NCBI GenBank assembly: GCA_016715995.1
Contig: JADJXF010000013.1
Coordinates: 124,001 to 188,000, forward strand
DNA from: Flavobacteriales bacterium
Lineage (GTDB): Bacteria; Bacteroidota; Bacteroidia; Flavobacteriales_F; PHOS-HE28
Length of the DNA: 64,000 bases
Direction: 5' to 3'
Below the pieces are notes generated by a model. The model worked only from the letters and a program-made list of their open reading frames with translations. It was not told the DNA's origin and made no database searches. The position numbers and the translations under genes are program-made. Shown one piece after another: positions 31,823 to 39,676 of this stretch (its first letter is position 1; each line of letters starts with the position of its first letter).

Positions 31823-34816
31823 TCATACCACGATGTTCACTATTCGCTTCGGTACCACGATCACCTTCTTCGGCGGCTGACCGCCCAATTTGGCCTGCAC
31901 TTCCGGGTTGGCAAGCACTTGGGCTTCAACCTCTTCCTTGCTCAGACCGATGGGGAACTCCAGTTGCATGCGCGTCTTGCCGTTGAAACTGATGGGATAG
32001 CTGAAGCTGTCCTCCACGAGGTGCTGGGCATCCCATTGGGGCCATGCCGCCCCGGTCACACTGTCACTATGCTCGAGCTCCTCCCACAATTCCTCTGCGA
32101 TGTGCGGCGCGAAGGGGGCCAGGGCGATCACCAGCGGCTCGAGCACCGCGCGCTTGTTGCATTTGAGGCTGCCTAGCTCATTGGCGGCGATCATGAATTG
32201 GCTGACGCTCGTGTTGAAGCTCATCCGCTCGATGTCCTCCGTCACTTTCTTCAGGGTGGCGTGAAGGACTTTCAGTTCGGGTTTGGTGGGGGCTTCGTCG
32301 CTCACCGATGGTGCATTGTCACTCCGGGCTTGACCCGGAGTCTCACCATCCTGATGGAACAGATTCCAGAACTTCCTCAAGAACCGGAAGGTGCCTTCGA
32401 TGCCGTTGGTGTCCCACGGCTTGCTCTGCTCGATGGGACCGAGGAACATTTCGTAGAGGCGAAGCGTGTCTGCGCCGTATTTGGAGATGATGTCGTCGGG
32501 GTTCACCACGTTCAGTTTCGACTTCGACATCTTCTCGACTTCTGGTACGCACAGGTACGGACCGGCATCAAAAAGTCGAATTGGTCGCGAGCGAGAATTC
32601 TGCTTTTGAAACTCGACAAGGTTCAGCTCCCTTCGTTCATTGACGAGGCTAATGTCGACGTGCGTGTGAATGGCTTTCCCCTGTCCATGTCCGCTTAGTC
32701 GAACATTGCCGACGCGATTTGGCTGTCCTTGGTGCGCTTCACTAGTTATCGCCTTCAACCGGTCCTCAATTTGGCCCAACACAATAGGCGAGAGAGAGTC
32801 AGAACGAAGGGCCTCATAAATCTCTCTCGATACAAGGACTTCTGGAATAGTCCCTAGGTCAAGGAGTTCGCGTTCGTCATCGCCGCTTGTCATGGCCGTC
32901 ACCGAAAGGAACAGGCGATATGCAATCATTGAAACTCCCTGTATCATCCCCTGGTTCACCAGCTTCTTCGCGGGTTCATCGAAGTTGATCCAGCCGCGAT
33001 CGTGCAGGAACTTGGTCCAGAAGCGGAAGTAGAGCAAGTGGCCGGTGGCGTGCTCGCTGCCGCCCACGTAGAGGTCCACCTGCTGCCAGTAGTTGATGGC
33101 TTCCGGTGATGCGAAGCGGCCTTCGTTCTTCGGGTCCATGTAGCGCAGGAAGTACCAGCTGCTGCCGGCCCAACCGGGCATGGTCGTCGTTTCCAAGGGG
33201 TAGCCTTCGTAGCTCCAATCCGCAGCGCGCGCCAAAGGCGGTTCGCCATCTTCCGTGGGTAGGAACTTGTCCACTTCCGGCAACTTCAGCGGTAGCTCGC
33301 TTTCGGGCAGCGCATACGGCACACCGTCCTTGTAGTAGATGGGGATGGGTTCGCCCCAGTAGCGTTGGCGGCCAAAGGCGGCATCGCGCAAGCGGAAATT
33401 GATGCGGCGTTCACCGGCACCGAGCTTCTCCAACTCAGCGATAGCGCGCGTGATCGCGTCGGGCACTTTCTGTCCCTTCAGGAATCCTTCGCTGCTGATC
33501 GTGGCATCCCTGCGCTCATCGGCTTCCTTGCTGATGTCCGCGCCTTCCGTCACCGCGATGATGGGCAAGCCGAAGTGCGTGGCGAAATTCCAATCGCGCT
33601 GATCGCCGCCGGGCACGGCCATCACCGCGCCGGTGCCGTAGCCGCCGAGCACGTAGTCGCCCACCCAGATAGGCACTTCCTGTCCGGTGAAGGGATGAAT
33701 GCAATACGTTCCGGTGAACACGCCGCTCACCTTCTTCACATCGGCCATGCGCTCGCGCTCGCTGCGGTTCTTGGCGGTGGTCACGTAAGCCATCACTTCA
33801 TCGCGGCGCTCTGCGGGCGTGATCACTTCCACCAATTCATGCTCTGGAGCGAGCGTGACGAACGTCACACCGAAAAGCGTGTCGGGGCGTGTCGTGAACA
33901 CCTCAATGTCGCCGGCTGCATCCTTCAGCCTGAACTTGACCAGCGCTCCTTCGCTCCGGCCGATCCAATTGCGCTGCGCTTCCTTGATGCTCTCACTCCA
34001 GTCGAGCGCATCGAGTCCATTGAGCAGGCGCTGGGCGTAGGCGGTGATGCGCATGCTCCATTGCGGCATCCGCTTGCGCTCCACGGGGTGGCCGCCCCGC
34101 TCGCTCACACCGTCCTTCACCTCGTCGTTGGCGAGCACGGTACCCAGTGCGGGACACCAGTTCACCCAGGCCTCGCTGAGGTAAGCCAGTCGGAAATGCT
34201 GCAGGATGCGTTGCTTGGTGCGCTCGTCGAAGGCCTTCCAATCATCCGCAGTGAACGCGCCGAGCTCTTCCTCGACATCACCGGTGAGGGCGCAGGCATC
34301 GGCAGGGTGCCATCCCTGAGCATCGAAGCGCGAGAGCAGCTCACTGATTGCCTTCGCCTTCTGCGCTTCATGGTCGTACCAGCTATCGAAGAGCTGGAGG
34401 AAGATCCACTGCGTCCACTTGTAGAAGGAAGGGTCGCTGGTGCGTACCTCACGGTCCCAATCGAAGCTGAAGCCGATGTTGTCGAGCTGCTCGCGGTAGC
34501 GCGCGATGTTCACCTCGGTGGTCTTCGCGGGATGCTGGCCGGTCTGGATGGCGTACTGCTCGGCGGGCAGTCCGAAGCTGTCATAGCCCATGGGGTGCAG
34601 CACATTGAAGCCGCAGTGCCGCTTGTAGCGCGCCACGATGTCGCTGGCGATGTAGCCGAGCGGGTGCCCCACGTGCAGGCCCGCGCCGCTGGGGTAGGGG
34701 AACATGTCGAGCACGTAGTACTTCGGGCGTGAGGGGTCGTTCTCCACGCGGTAGGTCTTGCGCTTCGCCCATTCGGCGCGCCACTTCTGCTCGATGTCTT
34801 TGTGCTCGTAGGCCAT
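31823..34816 (-). CDS. leuS: Leucyl-tRNA synthetase, with inserted segments
   Basis: The 997-residue enzyme charges tRNA-Leu. The HIGH-type motif is PYPSGAGLHVGH (about 40-51), the editing domain follows (RPDTLFGVTFVTLAPEHELV), and the KMSKS motif is VEKMSKSKLNVVNPDD (about 758-773). It is longer than a typical bacterial LeuS (about 860-930). One excess piece is about 65-70 residues after IQGVSMIAYRLFLSVTAM (about 635-705, DNA roughly 32700-32910), clearly less GC-rich. A second is a short palindromic element near residues 824-836 (GETPGQARSDNAPS). Both keep the frame, so the gene looks functional. The ATG at 34816 aligns with family N-termini. It is divergent from ftsX. Confidence 0.95.
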   Translation of the reverse strand: MAYEHKDIEQKWRAEWAKRKTYRVENDPSRPKYYVLDMFPYPSGAGLHVGHPLGYIASDIVARYKRHCGFNVLHPMGYDSFGLPAEQYAIQTGQHPAKTTEVNIARYREQLDNIGFSFDWDREVRTSDPSFYKWTQWIFLQLFDSWYDHEAQKAKAISELLSRFDAQGWHPADACALTGDVEEELGAFTADDWKAFDERTKQRILQHFRLAYLSEAWVNWCPALGTVLANDEVKDGVSERGGHPVERKRMPQWSMRITAYAQRLLNGLDALDWSESIKEAQRNWIGRSEGALVKFRLKDAAGDIEVFTTRPDTLFGVTFVTLAPEHELVEVITPAERRDEVMAYVTTAKNRSERERMADVKKVSGVFTGTYCIHPFTGQEVPIWVGDYVLGGYGTGAVMAVPGGDQRDWNFATHFGLPIIAVTEGADISKEADERRDATISSEGFLKGQKVPDAITRAIAELEKLGAGERRINFRLRDAAFGRQRYWGEPIPIYYKDGVPYALPESELPLKLPEVDKFLPTEDGEPPLARAADWSYEGYPLETTTMPGWAGSSWYFLRYMDPKNEGRFASPEAINYWQQVDLYVGGSEHATGHLLYFRFWTKFLHDRGWINFDEPAKKLVNQGMIQGVSMIAYRLFLSVTAMTSGDDERELLDLGTIPEVLVSREIYEALRSDSLSPIVLGQIEDRLKAITSEAHQGQPNRVGNVRLSGHGQGKAIHTHVDISLVNERRELNLVEFQKQNSRSRPIRLFDAGPYLCVPEVEKMSKSKLNVVNPDDIISKYGADTLRLYEMFLGPIEQSKPWDTNGIEGTFRFLRKFWNLFHQDGETPGQARSDNAPSVSDEAPTKPELKVLHATLKKVTEDIERMSFNTSVSQFMIAANELGSLKCNKRAVLEPLVIALAPFAPHIAEELWEELEHSDSVTGAAWPQWDAQHLVEDSFSYPISFNGKTRMQLEFPIGLSKEEVEAQVLANPEVQAKLGGQPPKKVIVVPKRIVNIVV
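32317..32343. repeat. Palindromic CTTGA-loop repeat inserted in frame in leuS
   Basis: ACTCCGGG (32321-32328), loop CTTGA, CCCGGAGT (32334-32341): a perfect 8-bp stem preceded by TGTC. The same element with compensated stem changes occurs between genes at 47533-47556. Translated on the leuS strand it adds a short Gly/Pro/Ser-type linker. Confidence 0.65.
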
Positions 34817-34833
34817 GCTGCTGCTTGCGCGGC

Positions 34834-34871
34834 GAAAGGTAGAAGGGCGTTCGGACGCGGCCCTACCTTCG
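34834..34871. promoter_or_regulatory. Divergent promoters of leuS and ftsX
   Basis: Minus strand: TACCTTTC at 34834-34841 (within TACCTTTCG), 17 nt before the leuS ATG. Plus strand: TACCTTCG at 34864-34871, 7 nt before the ftsX ATG. Both fit the -7 pattern, one with a leader and one nearly leaderless. Confidence 0.5.
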
Positions 34872-34878
34872 CCGCCCG

Positions 34879-35757
34879 ATGAGCGCCGCACGCCGCAAGA
34901 AGATGCGCCCCCGCACCACAAGCGTGGGCACGGTCATCGGCATCACGCTGGTGCTGTGCATGCTGGGCATCCAGGGCTTCATCCTACTGAACGCTCGCGC
35001 GCTGGAGCGCTATTTCAAGGAGCAGGTGCGCGTGGAGCTCTTCCTGAAGCGCGAGCTGAAGGAGACCGACGTGATGCGCTTCCGCAAGGAGCTGGATGTG
35101 CAGCCCTGGAGCGCAGGCACGGTGCTGGTGACGCCAGAGGAGGCGGCCGCAGCCATGAAGCAGGAGTTGGGCGAGGATTTCCTCGAACTGCTGGGCGGGG
35201 TCAGTCCCATCGACCCGAACATCCAGTTGAGCATCAAGCCGGCCTATGCCCATCCCGACAGCATGCGGTGGATCGTGGAGGGCCTGCGCAATGATGCGCG
35301 CCTGCACGATGTCGCCTACAACGCGGCGGTGATCGAGAACATGGACCGCAACTTCGTGACGCTCAACCTGGGCGGCTTCGTCTTCCTCGCGCTGCTGCTG
35401 GTGGTGGCGATGGCGCTGATCAACAACACCATCCGCCTGGCGGTGCACAGCCAGCGCTTCCTCATCCGCACGATGCACCTGGTGGGCGCCACCAAGTGGT
35501 TTATCAAGCGGCCCTTCCTCCTGAGCGGCCTGTGGCAGGGGCTCATCGCCACGGCCCTCGCGATCGGCGGGCTGATTGGGCTGCTCTGGCTGGGCAAGCG
35601 CTACGTGCCCGATTTGCTGGCCTTCACCGATGCCTGGTCGCTGGGACTCCTTTTCGGCGGAGTCGTGCTGGTGGGCCTGCTGATCGCCCTGCTGGCCACC
35701 TGGATCGCCGTGGGCCGCTACCTTCGCATGGATCACGAAGCATTGCACTGGAGCTGA
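34879..35757 (+). CDS. ftsX: Cell division protein FtsX (permease-like)
   Basis: The 292-residue protein has the FtsX layout: a first transmembrane helix (about residues 15-37), an extracytoplasmic loop of about 140 residues (VRVELFLKRELKETDVMRF...), then three helices in the C-terminal half. The conserved segment after helix 2 reads NNTIRLAVHSQRFLIRTMHLVGATKWFIKRPFL, cut here only for description; the key part is MHLVGAT. FtsX works with the ATPase FtsE to control cell-wall hydrolases at the division site. ftsE is not adjacent. It starts a run ftsX-DUF3098-uppP-truB-queA that is a common order in Bacteroidota. Confidence 0.9.
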   Translation: MSAARRKKMRPRTTSVGTVIGITLVLCMLGIQGFILLNARALERYFKEQVRVELFLKRELKETDVMRFRKELDVQPWSAGTVLVTPEEAAAAMKQELGEDFLELLGGVSPIDPNIQLSIKPAYAHPDSMRWIVEGLRNDARLHDVAYNAAVIENMDRNFVTLNLGGFVFLALLLVVAMALINNTIRLAVHSQRFLIRTMHLVGATKWFIKRPFLLSGLWQGLIATALAIGGLIGLLWLGKRYVPDLLAFTDAWSLGLLFGGVVLVGLLIALLATWIAVGRYLRMDHEALHWS

Positions 35758-35766
35758 CCGACAATC

Positions 35767-36018
35767 ATGGCCAAGCAGAACCACTTCAACGACCTGGCGT
35801 TCACCGCCACAAACTACAAGCTGTTGCTCATCGGCCTGGCCATCGTGGTGCTGGGCTTCCTGCTCATGAGCGGGGGCGGCAACGGCGACCCCAACGCCTT
35901 CGATGCCAGTGAGATCTTCAGCACGCGGCGGATCACCGTGGCGCCCATCGTCACGCTCATCGGCTACCTGTTCGTGGTGTACGCCATCCTGAAGCGCGAC
36001 CGCAGCGGGGAGGTGTGA
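35767..36018 (+). CDS. DUF3098 small membrane protein
   Basis: The 83-residue protein has two transmembrane helices (KLLLIGLAIVVLGFLLMSG and VAPIVTLIGYLFVVYAIL). Between them is a loop with FDASEIFSTRRITVAP, which matches the DUF3098 pattern ('sIFsfrRittAPi'). Function is unknown. In Bacteroidota it regularly sits between ftsX and uppP, as here, so it is presumably tied to envelope biogenesis. Its stop overlaps the uppP start by one base (TGATG). Confidence 0.88.
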   Translation: MAKQNHFNDLAFTATNYKLLLIGLAIVVLGFLLMSGGGNGDPNAFDASEIFSTRRITVAPIVTLIGYLFVVYAILKRDRSGEV

Positions 36019-36812
36019 TGACGCTGCTGCAGGCCATCGTCCTCGCCATCATCGAGGGCATCACCGAGTTCCTCCCCGTCTCCAGCACGGGCCACATGAT
36101 CATCGGCTCGGCGCTCATGGGCATCGAGAAGGACGAGTTCGTCAAGCTCTTCACCGTGGCCATCCAGTTCGGCACCATCCTCAGCGTAGTGGTGCTCTAT
36201 TGGAAGCGCTTCTTCCAGAGCATCGATTTCTACCTGAAGCTGCTCGCGGGCTTCATCCCCGCCGTGATCGCCGGCCTGCTCTTAAAGGACCAGATCGACG
36301 CACTGCTGGAGAATGTGCTCGTGGTGGGCGTCGCGCTCTTCGTGGGCGGCGTCGTCTTCCTCTTCATCGACCGCTGGGTGCCCGGTGGAACGGAGACCGG
36401 TCCGCAGCCAATCAGCTGGAAGAAAGCCTTCACCATTGGCGCATGGCAATGCCTGGCCATGGTGCCCGGCGTGTCGCGCTCGGCGGCCACCATCATCGGC
36501 GGGCTCACGCAAGGCCTCACGCGCAAGCATGCGGCAGAGTTCAGCTTCTTCCTCGCCGTGCCCACCATGTTCGCGGCTACCGTGAAGAGCATCTACGACT
36601 ACCTGAAGGACGGCGGCTCATTCACCAATGAACACCTGCAGCTTTTCGCTGTGGGCAACGTGGTGGCCTTCATCGTCGCCATCATCGCCATCAGGGGTTT
36701 CATCGGCTTCCTCACCAAGCACGGATTCAAGGCCTTCGGCTGGTACCGCATCGCCGTTGGCAGCGTGATCATCGCGCTGCACCTGATGGGCGTGCAGATG
36801 CAGATGTTCTGA
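36018..36812 (+). CDS. uppP: Undecaprenyl-diphosphatase
   Basis: This 264-residue multi-pass membrane enzyme removes phosphate from undecaprenyl diphosphate to regenerate the lipid carrier for peptidoglycan. The active-site motifs are present: EGITEFLPVSSTGHMI near the N-terminus, with the (E/Q)xxxE and SSTGH patterns, and PGVSRSAATIIGGL (about residues 152-165). It would also give bacitracin tolerance. The start codon shares one base with the DUF3098 stop. A GTG three bases earlier is the only alternative. Confidence 0.95.
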   Translation: MTLLQAIVLAIIEGITEFLPVSSTGHMIIGSALMGIEKDEFVKLFTVAIQFGTILSVVVLYWKRFFQSIDFYLKLLAGFIPAVIAGLLLKDQIDALLENVLVVGVALFVGGVVFLFIDRWVPGGTETGPQPISWKKAFTIGAWQCLAMVPGVSRSAATIIGGLTQGLTRKHAAEFSFFLAVPTMFAATVKSIYDYLKDGGSFTNEHLQLFAVGNVVAFIVAIIAIRGFIGFLTKHGFKAFGWYRIAVGSVIIALHLMGVQMQMF

Positions 36813-36817
36813 TTGAG

Positions 36818-36926
36818 AAGGCCGCAGAGGCGCGAAGGCGCAGAGAACTCAATTGGTGATTAGACAAACTCGCTCATCTGCAGTCCTGCGTGGGTCTTTC
36901 TTTGCGTCTCTGCGTCTCTGCGGCCT
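36818..36926. repeat. CTCTGCG-type dispersed intergenic repeat, inverted pair
   Basis: Left arm 36818-36847 starts AGGCCGCAGAGGCGCGAAGG; right arm 36896-36926 ends CTCTGCGTCTCTGCGGCCT. They are near-complementary with a roughly 48-nt spacer. The spacer has no visible gene. A diverged copy lies between queA and ispD (38861-38953). Confidence 0.65.
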
Positions 36927-36940
36927 ACCCCTGAGCTGAT

Positions 36941-37663
36941 TTGCACGACTTCGCCTTCACCCCTGAAACAGGCGGCCTCATCCTGGTGGACAAGCCGCTG
37001 GGCTGGACCAGCTTCGATGCGGTGAAGAAGATCCGCGGGGCCATGCGCAGCGTGGTGCAGCGGCGCAACTTCAAAGTGGGCCATGCTGGCACGCTCGATC
37101 CCTTGGCCAGCGGCCTGCTGATCCTGGCCTATGGCCCGCGCACCAAGGAGCTGCCGATGCTCACCGGGCTGGAGAAGACCTACACCGGCACCATCACCTT
37201 GGGCGCCACCACCCCGAGCTACGACCTGGAAACAACGCCTGAACCGCAAGCACCCTGGCAGCACTTGGACGCAGCGGCCATCCATGCCGCATTCGCGAAC
37301 TTCCACGGCGAGGTGATGCAACGTCCGCCGAATTATTCCGCCAAGCGCTTCGAGGGCGAGCGCGCGTACTTCCTGGCGCGGGACCCGGAGCGCGCGCATG
37401 CGATCGAGATGCCCGCGCTGAAGGTGCTGATCTCCTCCTTGGAGGTCACTGCCATTCGAGATGCCGAGGTCGATTTCGAGGTGCATGTGAGCAAAGGCAC
37501 CTACATCCGCTCGCTGGCGCACGACATCGGGCAGCTGCTCGGCTGCGGCGCTTATTTGAGTGCCCTGCGACGAACGGCCATCGGCCCGTACCGGGCGGAG
37601 AACGCCCATTCTCCCGAGGCCTGGGCCCAGCGCATCGCACCGCTTCCCGACCGGGGGGACTAA
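36941..37663 (+). CDS. truB: tRNA pseudouridine(55) synthase
   Basis: The 240-residue protein modifies U55 in tRNA. Family marks are GLILVDKPLGWTSFDAVKKI at the start, the catalytic Asp in VGHAGTLDPLASGLLILAYG (about residue 55), then KTYTGTITLGATTPSYDLE, RPPNYSAKRFEGERAY and KGTYIRSLAHDIG. The start is a TTG: a stop codon lies three codons upstream and the resulting short N-terminus (MHDFAFTPETG) fits Bacteroidota TruB. The gene lies 15 nt beyond a CTCTGCG-type repeat inserted between uppP and truB. Confidence 0.93.
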   Translation: MHDFAFTPETGGLILVDKPLGWTSFDAVKKIRGAMRSVVQRRNFKVGHAGTLDPLASGLLILAYGPRTKELPMLTGLEKTYTGTITLGATTPSYDLETTPEPQAPWQHLDAAAIHAAFANFHGEVMQRPPNYSAKRFEGERAYFLARDPERAHAIEMPALKVLISSLEVTAIRDAEVDFEVHVSKGTYIRSLAHDIGQLLGCGAYLSALRRTAIGPYRAENAHSPEAWAQRIAPLPDRGD

Positions 37664-37751
37664 TGGCCCGTCGAACCGCGCCACCAGCCCGTCAAGCGCG
37701 AGGCTAACCGATTGTGCGCGAAGGACTTTGACCTTGGCTTGAAGCTGACGC

Positions 37752-37759
37752 TATATTCG
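37752..37759 (+). promoter_or_regulatory. -7 promoter element of queA
   Basis: TATATTCG lies 46 nt before the queA ATG, suggesting a leader of about 40 nt. Confidence 0.4.
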
Positions 37760-37805
37760 GCCCCCCAAACACCCGGCGAGGCCCCGTAAGACCCCGCACA
37801 AGCCC

Positions 37806-38855
37806 ATGAAACTTAACGCATTCAAGTTCAACCTCCCCAAGGAGCAGATCGCCCTCTATCCCACCAAGGACCGCGACGGCAGCAAGCTGATGGTCCTCCA
37901 TCGCAAGGATGGGAAAATCGAGCACAAGAAGTTCAAGAACATCCTGGACTACTTCACCGAGGGCGACACCTTCATCCTGAACAACACCAAGGTGTTCCCC
38001 GCGCGCATGTGGGGCAACAAGGAGAAGACCGGCGCCAAGATCGAGGTGTTCATGCTGCGCGAGCTGAATCGCGACAGCCTGCTCTGGGATGTGATCGTGG
38101 ACCCCGCGCGCAAGATCCGCATCGGCAACAAGCTCTATTTCGGCAAGGACGATGAGCTTGTGGCGGAGGTGATCGACAACACCACCAGCCGCGGCCGCAC
38201 CCTGCGCTTCCTGTTCGACGGCACCTACGACGATTTCAAGCGCACCATCACCGAGATGGGCGAGACGCCGCTGCCGCGCTACATCAAGCGCGAGACAGAG
38301 GCCAGTGACGCCGAGCGCTACCAGACCATCTTCGCCAAGCACGAAGGGGCCGTGGCCGCGCCCACCGCAGGCCTGCACTTCAGCCGCGAGCTGATGAAGC
38401 GCATGGAGCTGCAGGGTATGCACTTCGCGGAGATCACCCTGCACGTGGGCCTGGGCAGCTTCCGTCCGGTGGAGGTGGAGGACCTCACCAAGCACAAGAT
38501 GGACAGCGAGCAGGTGATCATCAACCGCGATGCCTGCGACGTGGTGAACAAGGCGAAGGACACGAAGAAGCGCGTGTGCTGCGTGGGCACCACCACTATG
38601 CGCGCCATCGAGAGCAGCGTGAGCACCGAGAACCACATGAAGCCGCTGAACGGGTGGACGAACAAATTCATCTTCCCACCTTACGACTTCAGCATTGCCG
38701 ATAGCATGATCACCAACTTCCACATGCCCGAGAGCACCTTGCTCATGCAGGTGGCGGCCTTCGGCGGCTACGACCACGTGTGGAACGCTTACAAAGTGGC
38801 CATCAAGGACAAGTACCGCTTCTTCTCGTATGGCGATGCCATGCTCATCATCTGA
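37806..38855 (+). CDS. queA: tRNA preQ1(34) S-adenosylmethionine ribosyltransferase-isomerase
   Basis: The 349-residue enzyme transfers the ribosyl part of SAM to preQ1 in tRNA during queuosine synthesis. Diagnostic pieces are KFNLPKEQIALYPTKDRDGS, TFILNNTKVFPARMWG, the active-site region HEGAVAAPTAGLHFSREL, ITLHVGLGSFRPVEVEDL and the C-terminal NFHMPESTLLMQVAAFGGY. Full length and intact. In this family the gene often follows truB, as here. No other queuosine gene is in the window. Confidence 0.96.
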   Translation: MKLNAFKFNLPKEQIALYPTKDRDGSKLMVLHRKDGKIEHKKFKNILDYFTEGDTFILNNTKVFPARMWGNKEKTGAKIEVFMLRELNRDSLLWDVIVDPARKIRIGNKLYFGKDDELVAEVIDNTTSRGRTLRFLFDGTYDDFKRTITEMGETPLPRYIKRETEASDAERYQTIFAKHEGAVAAPTAGLHFSRELMKRMELQGMHFAEITLHVGLGSFRPVEVEDLTKHKMDSEQVIINRDACDVVNKAKDTKKRVCCVGTTTMRAIESSVSTENHMKPLNGWTNKFIFPPYDFSIADSMITNFHMPESTLLMQVAAFGGYDHVWNAYKVAIKDKYRFFSYGDAMLII

Positions 38856-38860
38856 GAATA

Positions 38861-38953
38861 AACCGCAGAGACGCTGAGGCGCAGAGGAAATGTCCTTTGC
38901 GCCTCTTTCTTTGTGTGTGGATTCGCCTTCTCCGGGACTCTGCGCCTCTGCAG
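38861..38953. repeat. CTCTGCG-type dispersed repeat between queA and ispD
   Basis: Left arm AACCGCAGAGACGCTGAGGC (38861-38880) continues GCAGAGG. Right arm ACTCTGCGCCTCTGCAG (38937-38953) is complementary to it. The middle holds CCTTTGCGCCTCTTTCTTTG. This is the same family as 36818-36926 and fills almost the whole gap. Confidence 0.6.
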
Positions 38954-38963
38954 CCATCACACC

Positions 38964-39626
38964 ATGCAGCGTTCAACCATCATCGTCGCCGGAGGCAGTG
39001 GCACACGCCTGGGCGGTCCTGTGCCCAAGCAGTTCCAGAAGGCGAAGGGTCGGCCGCTGCTCATGTGGACGATTGAGGCCTTCCACCGCTACGACCCCCT
39101 GATGCGCTTGATCGTGGTGCTGCCGCAGACGCACTTCGAGATCTGGCGGGCCCTGTGCATGGGGCACCGTTTCTTCATCGAGCATCAGGTGGTGGCTGGC
39201 GGCGAGCAGCGCTGGCACAGCGTGAAGGCCGGTCTGGAGAAGGTGCAAGGCGATGGGCTTGTCGCCGTGCACGATGGCGTGCGCCCCTTGGTGAGCGCAG
39301 AGTTGATCGGGCGCTGTTTCGATGCCGCCGATCAGCACGCCGCAGCAGTCCCTGTCGTGCCCGTGGTGCCGAGCATCCGCGAGACCACCGCCGATGGTTC
39401 ACGCGCGCTCGACCGCTCGAAGCTGCTGGCCGTGCAGACACCGCAGTGCTTCCACACCGACCTGCTGCGCAGGGCTTTTGAGCAGCCTTACGATCCCGCC
39501 TTCACCGATGAAGCTGCACTGGTGGAGCGCCTGGGCGTGAAGGTGACGCTGGTGGAAGGTGAGGAGGACAACATCAAGATCACCACGGCGATGGATTTAA
39601 AGCTGGCGGAGCAAGGCTTGGCGTGA
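38964..39626 (+). CDS. ispD: 2-C-methyl-D-erythritol 4-phosphate cytidylyltransferase
   Basis: The 220-residue enzyme attaches CMP to MEP in the MEP pathway. The nucleotide-binding start is IIVAGGSGTRLGGPVPKQF. Further motifs are VVAGGEQRWHSVKAGLE, VAVHDGVRPLVS, LLAVQTPQCFHTDLLRRA, FTDEAALVERLGVKVTLVEG and NIKITTAMDL. Intact and of normal length. With ispG at 25.1 kb and a polyprenyl synthetase at 42.1 kb it shows isoprenoid genes scattered through the window. The ATG at 38964 lies just beyond the repeat; the open frame upstream reads through the repeat. Confidence 0.95.
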   Translation: MQRSTIIVAGGSGTRLGGPVPKQFQKAKGRPLLMWTIEAFHRYDPLMRLIVVLPQTHFEIWRALCMGHRFFIEHQVVAGGEQRWHSVKAGLEKVQGDGLVAVHDGVRPLVSAELIGRCFDAADQHAAAVPVVPVVPSIRETTADGSRALDRSKLLAVQTPQCFHTDLLRRAFEQPYDPAFTDEAALVERLGVKVTLVEGEEDNIKITTAMDLKLAEQGLA

Positions 39627-39676
39627 GCCTGCTCATATTGATCGTGCAGAGCATGCAGTGTTTGCATCATTCAACC

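Noticed and set aside
33365..34732. 455-codon open frame antisense to leuS
   Set aside because: It lies wholly inside leuS on the other strand. Long shadow frames are expected in GC-rich coding DNA, and the product is low-complexity (His/Ala/Glu/Leu-rich) with no domain.
36841..36930. Short minus-strand protein tail through the CTCTGCG repeat (RRDAETQRK-like)
   Set aside because: It is a translation of a dispersed repeat and not a gene.
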